DNA of 64,000 nucleotides from Gammaproteobacteria bacterium HGW-Gammaproteobacteria-15 (GTDB lineage: Bacteria; Pseudomonadota; Gammaproteobacteria; Enterobacterales; Alteromonadaceae): positions 372,001 to 436,000 of the forward strand of contig PGZF01000003.1 in NCBI GenBank assembly GCA_002840125.1, given 5' to 3'. The position numbers were made by a program, and so were the translations under genes. Shown piece after piece: positions 1-7,702 of the stretch; within the stretch, counting starts at the first letter, position 1, and every line of letters begins with the position of its first letter. Under the pieces are notes generated by a model. It saw nothing but the letters and a program-made list of their open reading frames with translations, did no database searches and was not told the origin of the DNA.

Positions 1-2
1 AG

Positions 3-2111
3 CTAACGATAGCAGGTGGTTTGCCAAATAATCGCATTTTGTCTTTGTATCTGGATCGCGAGCAAAGCATTTGGGTTGGCACTAACGGCGGTTTATTCCG
101 TTTACGTGATGCCCCTTTTGTTACTTACACCGCCGAACTTGGCCTGGCAGGGGATTATGTCCGCAGCGTAATGGCGCACAGCGATGGCTCGGTCTGGATT
201 GGCAGCAGCCAGGGGGTTAGCCGTTTGGCGGGGCGGCAGCTGAAAACGCTGGATTTGTCTGCTGCCAGCCGTGGCCAGTCGGTATTAAGCCTGACAGAGA
301 CTGCTGATGGCTCGGTGTGGATTGGTACCTACACCGACGGTGTATTGCTGTGGCAGGATGACAAAGTTGTCCGACGACTGGACCGACAAAGTGGTTTATT
401 AGCCAACGAAGTCCGCGCGGTGGTACCGGCAAAAGACGGCGCGCTTTGGGTGGGCACAGCTCAGGGGCTCAACTATGTAAGTGCTGATGGCATCAAAAAC
501 TTTACCACCGCAGAGGGATTGCCAGCACCTTTTATTATGGCGTTATATCTGCACACTGATGGCAGGTTGTTTATCGGTACCGGGGCTGGGGTGGCCATTA
601 TGCAGCCAGATGGCAGCATAGTGCCGGTTGACTTCAGCCATCTGGATGGGGCGGAATATGCGTTCGGTTTCGCACCGGATAACGCCGCTGACGCCATCTG
701 GATGACAACAGACCGTGGTTTGGTGCATTACTCATTGAGCAGTGGTGAGCTAACAATGCTGGGCCGAAATGTTGGTTTGCCATTTGATAAATTATTTCAG
801 GTTGTGATCGACAGACAACAGCATCTTTGGGTCAGCAGTAACAGGGGCATACTGCGGCTGGAGCGCGAGCATATTGCTGCAGTACTCAGTGGTAAGCGTG
901 ATCACCTTGACTATGAGTTATTTGGTGAAGGTGACGGTATGCAAAGTGCTCAGGCCAATGGCGGTTCTATGCCAGCTGCTACGTTGGCCCGGGATGGCGC
1001 TGTCTGGTTTGCTACCTCCAAAGGCGCCAGTATGGTGCAGCCGCAGGTATTAAAACGCTTTGCGGCAAATATTCCGCCAATAGTGATTGAAAGCCTGAAA
1101 GTTAACGGTACTGAAAGGCAGTTAACCTCTTCAATTCAGTTAGCTGCAGGGGTTAACCGGCTGGAATTTGCCTTTGCCGGGCTGGGTTTTGTTATGCCAC
1201 AACGTATTCAATATCGTACCAGGTTGCTGGGGTTTGATTCTGACTGGGTGGAGCGGGGTTCACAAAACGTGGCCGAGTACACCAACCTGCCACCAGGAGA
1301 GTATCGCTTTTTAGTCAGTGCAGCTTATCCGCAAGGCGGCTGGAGCGAACATGAAGCCAGCTTAAGCTTCACCATTTTTCCTTATATCTGGCAAAGGCCG
1401 GGTTTCTGGCTGGCGATAATAGGTTTGGTCACATTGCTGGGCCTGATAATGTTGCGCTGGCGGCTTAACGCTTTGCGCCGGCGTGAGCAATTATTACGTT
1501 GGCAGGTAGCGGAAAAAACCGTTGAATTACAGCAGCAGGCAGATCATTTAAAAGCGGTAGATCAAGAGCGTTCTGCACTGCTGGTCCAATTAAAACGCCA
1601 AGCTGAAGAATTTGAGCAACAGGCAAGGTGCGATGCGTTAACCGGGCTGGCAAACCGCCGCGCCTTTGATGAAGCGCTGGCACGCGAATGCGCACGCTCA
1701 CGGCGCAATAATCTGCCACTTTGCCTGGTGCTGCTGGATATCGATCATTTTAAACAGGTAAATGACAGTTACAGCCATAGCATTGGTGACGAAATTCTTA
1801 AGCTGGTGGCCGCTGAAATTAGTAGCCATTGCCGCACCGACGATACTGTAGCGCGCTGGGGTGGAGAAGAGTTTGCCATACTGCTGCCGAACACCACGGT
1901 AAAAGTAGCGCAGGATATTTGTGAACGCATGCGCCAGGCGATTATGCAGATTGACTGCGCTGTTTTTGCTTCAAGCCTGCGCATTACGGTAAGTATGGGC
2001 ATTGCTGAGTTTGCCGGCGAGGCGCACTATGATAAGTTATTATCACGTTCTGATAGTGCGCTGTACCGGGCAAAGCAAAATGGCCGCAACCGGATAGACA
2101 TTGCTGTTTAG
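3..2111 (+). CDS. Sensor diguanylate cyclase (beta-propeller, Y_Y_Y, GGDEF), 5' truncated
   Basis: The frame is open to the left edge, so the true start lies outside the window; the TTG at 21 is only the first in-window candidate. The visible protein begins inside a two-component-regulator propeller with repeated blades of the type SVWIG/ALWVG/LWVSS. A Y_Y_Y domain (YTNLPPGEYRF) follows, then one membrane helix near 1400-1460, a short coiled coil and a C-terminal GGDEF domain with the active-site signature GGEEF. An RxxD inhibitory site (RTDD) sits five residues before GGEEF, so the cyclase looks active and product-inhibited. By family this is a periplasmic sensor that makes cyclic di-GMP. 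The ligand cannot be told. It lies immediately upstream of the arginine operon, with no sign that the two are linked. Confidence 0.9.
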   Translation, partial: LTIAGGLPNNRILSLYLDREQSIWVGTNGGLFRLRDAPFVTYTAELGLAGDYVRSVMAHSDGSVWIGSSQGVSRLAGRQLKTLDLSAASRGQSVLSLTETADGSVWIGTYTDGVLLWQDDKVVRRLDRQSGLLANEVRAVVPAKDGALWVGTAQGLNYVSADGIKNFTTAEGLPAPFIMALYLHTDGRLFIGTGAGVAIMQPDGSIVPVDFSHLDGAEYAFGFAPDNAADAIWMTTDRGLVHYSLSSGELTMLGRNVGLPFDKLFQVVIDRQQHLWVSSNRGILRLEREHIAAVLSGKRDHLDYELFGEGDGMQSAQANGGSMPAATLARDGAVWFATSKGASMVQPQVLKRFAANIPPIVIESLKVNGTERQLTSSIQLAAGVNRLEFAFAGLGFVMPQRIQYRTRLLGFDSDWVERGSQNVAEYTNLPPGEYRFLVSAAYPQGGWSEHEASLSFTIFPYIWQRPGFWLAIIGLVTLLGLIMLRWRLNALRRREQLLRWQVAEKTVELQQQADHLKAVDQERSALLVQLKRQAEEFEQQARCDALTGLANRRAFDEALARECARSRRNNLPLCLVLLDIDHFKQVNDSYSHSIGDEILKLVAAEISSHCRTDDTVARWGGEEFAILLPNTTVKVAQDICERMRQAIMQIDCAVFASSLRITVSMGIAEFAGEAHYDKLLSRSDSALYRAKQNGRNRIDIAV

Positions 2112-2131
2112 CCGAAATGTTATTAATCGGT

Positions 2132-2170
2132 TTTGTATAAAAATTCATAAAAACAGAATAATAATTCTTG
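2132..2170 (+). promoter_or_regulatory. Two adjacent ARG boxes (ArgR operator) for argCBFGH
   Basis: Two 18-bp A-T-rich palindromes lie at 2132-2149 (core TGTATAAAAATTCA) and 2153-2170 (core AGAATAATAATTCT). The E. coli core is TGAATwwwwATTCA: the first box differs at one position and the second at its two outermost positions. They are separated by 3 bp, which is the known spacing of paired ARG boxes bound by an ArgR hexamer. The second box overlaps the -35 element, so bound ArgR would block RNA polymerase. The motif and spacing are seen; binding is inferred. Confidence 0.85.
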
Positions 2171-2196
2171 AAACTGCATGACGGTCGTTCTACACT
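2168..2196 (+). promoter_or_regulatory. Sigma70-type promoter of the arginine operon
   Basis: A -35 TTGAAA (2168-2173) and a -10 TACACT (2191-2196) are separated by exactly 17 bp. The predicted transcript starts near 2203, about 50 nt before argC. The overlap of the -35 with the downstream ARG box supports arginine-dependent repression. Confidence 0.7.
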
Positions 2197-2251
2197 AGCG
2201 GCTGTTTCGTGCTATACCTATACGTTATTTACTGTTCGAGAGCCGTATCCG

Positions 2252-3307
2252 ATGTTATCAACTGACAAAACTTCTTCTTTAGTACGCAGCATTGTATTAG
2301 GTGCTGCCGGTTACAGCGGTGCTGAACTGGCGGTGATTTTAGCGCGCAATCCTTATTTTGAACTCGTCGGCGCCTATGCGTCGGCCGGACGCAGTGCCGA
2401 GCCGTTTTCATCACTTTATCCTCGCTATAAACAGCAACTGGATATACTGGTACAACCGTGGACAGATGAGCTGGCTGCCGGTTTAAACGGCAAGATTGAT
2501 GTGGCTTTTTTAGCCCTGCCGCATGAAGCCAGCGAAGCGGTTACGCCGATGTTGTTGGCGCAAGGCATAGATGTGGTGGATTTATCCGGTGCCTTTCGTT
2601 TAAAGCAGCCGCAGCTCTATCCGCAATATTATGGTTACGAACACCAGCATCCTGAATTGCTGGAAGAAGCAGTATATTCATTAATGGAATGGCAGAGCAC
2701 GCCATTGCCAAGGTTAATTTCAGTCCCTGGCTGTTATCCAACCGCCTGTTCACTGGCACTGTTACCGCTGATTAAAGCCGGTTTGGTGGCCGAGGGTTGT
2801 GTTCCGGTGATCAACGCTACCAGTGGCGTATCCGGTGCCGGCCGTAAAGCTGCGCTTAGTACCTCGTTTTGTGAAGTGGGCCTAAACGCCTACGGCTTTT
2901 TTAAACACCGCCACCGGCCGGAGATAGAACAGAATTTAGGCAGAAAAGTAGTGTTTACGCCGCATTTAGGCAATTTTAAACGTGGCATTTTAGCGACCAG
3001 TGTGGTGACATTAAAAGCCGGCGTCACTGCTGAGCAGGTAAACGCGGCATTCAATAGCGCTTACACCGGCAAGCCATTAGTACGTTTAGTGTCGCACTCA
3101 CCTAATGTCGCTGATGTAGCCGGTACGCCGTATTGCGATATTTACTGGCAGCAGGATGGCGAGCAACTGGTGGTGGTATCAGCTATTGATAACCTGTTAA
3201 AAGGTGCAGCAGCGCAGGCTATGCAAGCGGCTAATGTGCGTTTTGGCAAGCCGGAAACGGCTGGCCTATTTGCTGGAGTGAGTTTTGCCGGGGTGAGCCA
3301 TGAATAA
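2252..3307 (+). CDS. argC: N-acetyl-gamma-glutamyl-phosphate reductase
   Basis: ArgC reduces N-acetylglutamyl phosphate to the semialdehyde with NADPH, the third step of arginine synthesis. The N-terminal nucleotide-binding motif GAAGYSGAEL and the catalytic cysteine motif SVPGCYPTA are present. The frame extends upstream to a TTG at 2168, but that codon lies inside the promoter, so the ATG at 2252 (351 residues, GAGAG 9 nt upstream) is preferred. It is the first gene of argCBFGH and overlaps argB by 8 bp. The operon carries no argA, argD or argE. Confidence 0.95.
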   Translation: MLSTDKTSSLVRSIVLGAAGYSGAELAVILARNPYFELVGAYASAGRSAEPFSSLYPRYKQQLDILVQPWTDELAAGLNGKIDVAFLALPHEASEAVTPMLLAQGIDVVDLSGAFRLKQPQLYPQYYGYEHQHPELLEEAVYSLMEWQSTPLPRLISVPGCYPTACSLALLPLIKAGLVAEGCVPVINATSGVSGAGRKAALSTSFCEVGLNAYGFFKHRHRPEIEQNLGRKVVFTPHLGNFKRGILATSVVTLKAGVTAEQVNAAFNSAYTGKPLVRLVSHSPNVADVAGTPYCDIYWQQDGEQLVVVSAIDNLLKGAAAQAMQAANVRFGKPETAGLFAGVSFAGVSHE

Positions 3308-4070
3308 TACGCCTTTGGTACTAAAAATGGGTGGCCGGCTGTTGCAGGACGACAGCGCACTGGATGCATTGCTGGCCGTTTGTGCCGAATTAAAGCAGCA
3401 GTATCCGCTGGTGCTGGTACACGGCGGTGGTGATCAGGTTGATCAGTGGCTGGCAAAGTTTGGTTTTCATACGGAAAAGCTCGACGGACAGCGTATTTCA
3501 CCTGCCGAGCAAATGCCGGTGATCGCTGGTGCCTTAGCCGGTGCCGTCAATGCGCATATGGTAGCGCGCGCTTCGTTGCAGGGTTTAAAGCCGGTTGGTT
3601 TAACGTTATCGGCCGGTAATAGCTGCCGGTTTGAATTAAATACTAAACTGGGTGCTGTCGGCGTTGCTAAACCGCAAGATGGTACTTTACTGCAAAATTT
3701 ATTGTCTGCCGGTTTTACGCCGGTATTCAGTTCTGTTGGCCATGGTGAGCAAGGGCAGTTATTAAATGTAAATGCCGATTTAGCTGCTGCGGCTATTTGT
3801 CAGCTGGTACAAGGCCAGTTGGTACTGTTAACCGACGTACCCGGCATTTTAGATGGCGAAGGCAAGCTGATAAACCAGCTCAATAGTAGCCAGGCAGCAG
3901 AATTAGTCACCCAGGGTATTATCAAAGGCGGCATGAAAGTAAAACTGGATGCCGCTTTAGACACCGCTCAGGCACTGCGACGAAGTATCACCGTCGCGGG
4001 CTGGCAACATCCGCAAGATCTGTTAAATCTGATGCGACAGCAAGCAGTAGGCACGCGCATCGTCTGTTAG
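3300..4070 (+). CDS. argB: Acetylglutamate kinase
   Basis: ArgB phosphorylates N-acetylglutamate, the second step of arginine synthesis. The 256-residue length matches the short E. coli-type enzyme. The phosphate-binding motif LKMGGRLL near residue 10, VHGGGDQVD near residue 43 and VNADLAAAA near residue 159 fit the amino-acid kinase fold. The start ATG lies within the last codons of argC, so translation is probably coupled. Short E. coli-type ArgB is usually not feedback-inhibited by arginine, which fits control at the level of transcription by ArgR. Confidence 0.95.
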   Translation: MNNTPLVLKMGGRLLQDDSALDALLAVCAELKQQYPLVLVHGGGDQVDQWLAKFGFHTEKLDGQRISPAEQMPVIAGALAGAVNAHMVARASLQGLKPVGLTLSAGNSCRFELNTKLGAVGVAKPQDGTLLQNLLSAGFTPVFSSVGHGEQGQLLNVNADLAAAAICQLVQGQLVLLTDVPGILDGEGKLINQLNSSQAAELVTQGIIKGGMKVKLDAALDTAQALRRSITVAGWQHPQDLLNLMRQQAVGTRIVC

Positions 4071-4113
4071 TCCCTTAAACAAGGATGCCGCACTGGCGGC
4101 AGGTCAGCTGAAA

Positions 4114-5028
4114 ATGAGTAAACTGAAACAACTATTGAGTCTGGCTGAATTAAGCCCGGCCATGCTAAACGATTTGCTGAATTTAGCGTTGAATGTGAAG
4201 CAGCAACCGGAAAAATACACTCAGGCTCTGGCAGGTAAGAGCATAGCGCTGATTTTTGAAAAGCCATCGCTACGTACCCGCGTTAGTTTTGATGTTGGTA
4301 TCTATAAATTGGGTGGCCACAGTGTGTATATGGACCAGCAAAACGGCGCTATGGGTAAACGCGAAACCGTAGCCGATTTTGGCCGCAATCTGGCCTGCTG
4401 GACCGATGCGATAGTGGCACGGGTATTCTCGCAGCAAACATTGGAGCAATTGGCACAGGCCAGTCACAAGCCGGTGATAAATGCCCTGAGCGATTTGTAT
4501 CATCCGTGTCAGGCGCTGGCCGATTTGCTGGCGTTAAAAGAGCGCTTTGGCGATCTGACCAAAGTGCATCTGGCTTATGTTGGCGATGGTAACAATGTTT
4601 GCCATTCACTGATGATTGGCGCGGCATTGTCCGGCATGAAAATGACGGTAGTAACACCCCAAGGTTTCTCGCCCGATGCCCAGGTATTATTGCGGGTACA
4701 AAAAGTAGCCTTTGAAACCGGTGCTGTGCTGGAGCTAAGCCCGCATTTATCGGCTGCAGCCGGTGCCGATGCTATTTATACCGACACCTGGTTGTCGATG
4801 GGCGATAAAGCCGACCCAGAGCAGATTGAACGCGTGTTTAAGCCTTATCAGATCAACACCGCCGTAATGCAACGCCTGGCGGTAAAATATTTTATGCATT
4901 GTTTACCGGCGCACCGTGAGCACGAAGTTACCAGCGAGGTACTCGACAGCGAGGCGTCACTTGTTTTACTGCAGGCGGAAAACCGCATGCATGCCCAGAA
5001 TGCCGTATTAATCAGTTTATTTGCGTGA
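4114..5028 (+). CDS. argF: Ornithine carbamoyltransferase
   Basis: It makes citrulline from ornithine and carbamoyl phosphate. The carbamoyl-phosphate site SLRTR lies at residues 52-56 (E. coli has STRTR), HPCQ near residue 130, and the ornithine-site HCLPAHR near residue 265. The 304-residue length is normal. HCLPAHR and DGNNVCHS point to ornithine rather than acetylornithine as substrate. A 43-bp gap separates it from argB, and argG starts 7 bp after its stop. Confidence 0.94.
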   Translation: MSKLKQLLSLAELSPAMLNDLLNLALNVKQQPEKYTQALAGKSIALIFEKPSLRTRVSFDVGIYKLGGHSVYMDQQNGAMGKRETVADFGRNLACWTDAIVARVFSQQTLEQLAQASHKPVINALSDLYHPCQALADLLALKERFGDLTKVHLAYVGDGNNVCHSLMIGAALSGMKMTVVTPQGFSPDAQVLLRVQKVAFETGAVLELSPHLSAAAGADAIYTDTWLSMGDKADPEQIERVFKPYQINTAVMQRLAVKYFMHCLPAHREHEVTSEVLDSEASLVLLQAENRMHAQNAVLISLFA

Positions 5029-5035
5029 GGACACT

Positions 5036-6244
5036 ATGAGTATCAAAAAAGTCGTTTTAGCCTATTCCGGCGGTCTGGACACCTCGGCTATCGTGCCGTG
5101 GTTAAAAGACAACTATAACTGTGAAGTTATCGCCTTTGTGGCTAATGTCGGGCAGGGGGATGAAGAACTGGCCGGAGTAGAGCAAAAGGCCATTAACTCC
5201 GGTGCCAGCAGCTGTTATATCGTCGATTTACGCGAAGAGTTTGTTAAAGAAGTGATTTACCCGACGCTGAAAACCGGCGCAGTGTACGAGGGCCAGTATT
5301 TGTTGGGTACTTCTATGGCGCGGCCGGTAATTGCCCGCGCTCAGGTAAAACTGGCGCTGGAACTGGGTGCTGATGCTTTGTGCCATGGCTGTACCGGTAA
5401 AGGTAATGATCAGGTGCGCTTTGAAGGCGCCTTTGCTGCGCTGGCACCACAGCTGAAAGTCATTGCACCGTGGCGTGAGTGGCAGTTTAATTCACGCCAG
5501 TCACTGCTGAACTATCTGGCAGAGAAAAAGGTGCCAACCACGGCATCTGCGACCAAAATATACAGCCGCGATGCTAACTTATGGCATATCTCGCATGAGG
5601 GCGGCGAGCTGGAAAACCCCTGGTGTGAACCCTCAGATCAGGTGTGGATGTGGACCAAATCACCGGAGCAGGCGCCGGATCATGCCGCCTATGTTGAACT
5701 AAGCTTTGCTCAAGGCGAGCTGACTAAGATCAACGGCCACGATATTGCGCCGATAGCCGCGATTGAGCTGTTAAACGAAATTGGTTCTGAGCATGGTGTT
5801 GGCCGCATTGATATCGTAGAAAACCGTTTAGTCGGCATGAAATCGCGCGGTTGCTATGAAACACCGGGCGGTACTATTTTAATGGCCGCGCTAAAGGGCT
5901 TAGAAGCCCTGGTGTATGACCGCACTTCACTGAAATACCGTGAAGAAGTGGGCCAGGAGTTTGCCCAGCTGGTATATGATGGCCGTTGGTTCACGCCATT
6001 AAAAGATGCGCTGCTGGCAGCGGCCACCTCGCTGGCGGAACAATTAACCGGTGATGTGGTAATTAAACTGTACAAAGGTAATGTTACCGTGGCGAAGCGT
6101 CGTTCACCTAACTCGCTGTACTCTGAAGCCTTTGCCACCTTTGAGGGTGATGAAGTGTACAACCAGAAAGACGCAGCCGGCTTTATCCGCTTGTACAGCC
6201 TGGCCAGCCGTATCCGGGCATTACATCAGCAACAAAAAGGGTAA
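5036..6244 (+). CDS. argG: Argininosuccinate synthase
   Basis: ArgG joins citrulline and aspartate with ATP. The N-type ATP pyrophosphatase motif AYSGGLDTS is at residues 9-17, and [13 protein letters not shown] follows near residue 120. The frame runs back to a TTG at 5021 inside argF, but the ATG at 5036 gives a normal N-terminus and has GAGG just upstream. The protein has 402 residues, the common bacterial (non-E. coli) length. Confidence 0.95.
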   Translation: MSIKKVVLAYSGGLDTSAIVPWLKDNYNCEVIAFVANVGQGDEELAGVEQKAINSGASSCYIVDLREEFVKEVIYPTLKTGAVYEGQYLLGTSMARPVIARAQVKLALELGADALCHGCTGKGNDQVRFEGAFAALAPQLKVIAPWREWQFNSRQSLLNYLAEKKVPTTASATKIYSRDANLWHISHEGGELENPWCEPSDQVWMWTKSPEQAPDHAAYVELSFAQGELTKINGHDIAPIAAIELLNEIGSEHGVGRIDIVENRLVGMKSRGCYETPGGTILMAALKGLEALVYDRTSLKYREEVGQEFAQLVYDGRWFTPLKDALLAAATSLAEQLTGDVVIKLYKGNVTVAKRRSPNSLYSEAFATFEGDEVYNQKDAAGFIRLYSLASRIRALHQQQKG

Positions 6245-6249
6245 TTATT

Positions 6250-7629
6250 ATGGCAATGTGGGGCGGACGGTTTCAGGAAGCAACCCTTGCTGAGTTTCGC
6301 GACTTTAACGACTCGCTAAGCTTTGATTATCTGCTGGCGCAGCAGGATATTCAGGCTTCGCGGGCCTGGGCGCAGCAACTGGCGCAGGCCGGTATTATCA
6401 GCACCGACGAAGCTGCACAGCTCGATACCGCTCTGGCTGATTTAGCGGTGGCGATAGATGCCGACGCGAAACTGCCGTTGAGAACCAGTGAAGAAGATAT
6501 TCACAGCTGGGTAGAAGCGCAGCTAACCGCGAAGCTGGGGGCAGTGGCGAAAAAGCTGCACACTGGCCGCAGCCGTAATGATTTGGTAGCCACAGATTTA
6601 CGCTTGTGGAGCAAACTGCATGCGCAAAACGTGCGCCAGTCCTTGCTAGGTGCGATAGCCGCCTTGCTGACCTTTGCCGAACATGCCGGCACGGCGGTAA
6701 TGCCGGGTTTTACCCATTTACAGCGGGCACAGCCGGTATTAGTGGCGCATTGGGCGTTGGCTTATGTCGAGATGTTCAAACGTGACGTCAGCCGGTTAGA
6801 TGATGCCCTAACCCGGATGGACGTTTGTCCGCTCGGTTGTGGTGCCTTAGCCGGCACAGGTGTGGCAGTTGACCGCCAGGCGTTAGCGCAGCGGCTTGGC
6901 TTTGCCAGTGCCGCGCTAAATAGCCTGGATGCGGTATCAGATCGTGACTATGTGGTGGAGTTATCCGCCGCGGCTAGTATCTGTATGACGCATTTATCGC
7001 GCTTATCTGAAGATGTGATTTTCTTCTGCTCCGGTGAAGCGGGCTTTTTCAAACTGGGTGATGCGATAAGCTCCGGCTCATCGCTAATGCCACAGAAGAA
7101 AAACCCCGATGTATTTGAGCTGTTGCGCGGTAAAACCGGCCGTGTGCTGGGCCATCTGGTAGCAATTTTGCATGTACTTAAAGGCTTACCGCTGGCCTAC
7201 AACAAAGATATGCAGGAAGACAAACAGGGCTTTTTTGACCTGATGGCCACCTGGCAGCAATCTTTGCTGGTACTGGCGACGGTATTGCCACATTTAAGTG
7301 TAAACGAGGTGCAGTGCCGTCAGGCAGCTGAGCTGGGGTACAGCAACGCCACCGACTTAGCTGATTACTTAGTTAGCAAAGGCATGCCGTTTCGTGACGC
7401 GCACGAGGTAGTAGGTGAGTTGGTAGTGCATGCGGCCAAGCAGCAACTTGCGCTGGAAGCTTTACCGCTAAATGAGCTGAAGCAGTTCAGTACATTGATA
7501 GGCGATGATGTTTATCCGGCATTGCAACTGGAGGCCGGTTTGCAAAAACGCGCCGCCCTGGGTGGTACTGCACCGCAGCAGGTGCTGGCAGCGTTGGCGC
7601 AAGCTAAGCAGTGGTTTGAATCAGCTTGA
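6250..7629 (+). CDS. argH: Argininosuccinate lyase
   Basis: ArgH splits argininosuccinate into arginine and fumarate. The fumarase/aspartase signature GSSLMPQKKNPD is present near residue 280, with HTGRSRND near residue 105. At 459 residues this is the single-domain form. Some related marine gammaproteobacteria carry a longer ArgH with N-acetylglutamate synthase fused at its C-terminus; that extension is absent here. It is the last gene of the operon, 5 bp after argG and before a strong terminator. Confidence 0.95.
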   Translation: MAMWGGRFQEATLAEFRDFNDSLSFDYLLAQQDIQASRAWAQQLAQAGIISTDEAAQLDTALADLAVAIDADAKLPLRTSEEDIHSWVEAQLTAKLGAVAKKLHTGRSRNDLVATDLRLWSKLHAQNVRQSLLGAIAALLTFAEHAGTAVMPGFTHLQRAQPVLVAHWALAYVEMFKRDVSRLDDALTRMDVCPLGCGALAGTGVAVDRQALAQRLGFASAALNSLDAVSDRDYVVELSAAASICMTHLSRLSEDVIFFCSGEAGFFKLGDAISSGSSLMPQKKNPDVFELLRGKTGRVLGHLVAILHVLKGLPLAYNKDMQEDKQGFFDLMATWQQSLLVLATVLPHLSVNEVQCRQAAELGYSNATDLADYLVSKGMPFRDAHEVVGELVVHAAKQQLALEALPLNELKQFSTLIGDDVYPALQLEAGLQKRAALGGTAPQQVLAALAQAKQWFESA

Positions 7630-7652
7630 TTATTATCATATTGATAAGTAAT

Positions 7653-7677
7653 AAAAAGCCCGCAATGCGGGCTTTTT
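7653..7677. terminator. Bidirectional terminator between argH and mrcA
   Basis: A perfect 11-bp stem (AAAAAGCCCGC / GCGGGCTTTTT) with a 3-nt loop is flanked by an A tract on one side and a T tract on the other. It can end transcription of argH on the plus strand and mrcA on the minus strand. Confidence 0.9.
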
Positions 7678-7702
7678 AATGATCTGCAAGCAATACAGAA
7701 AA

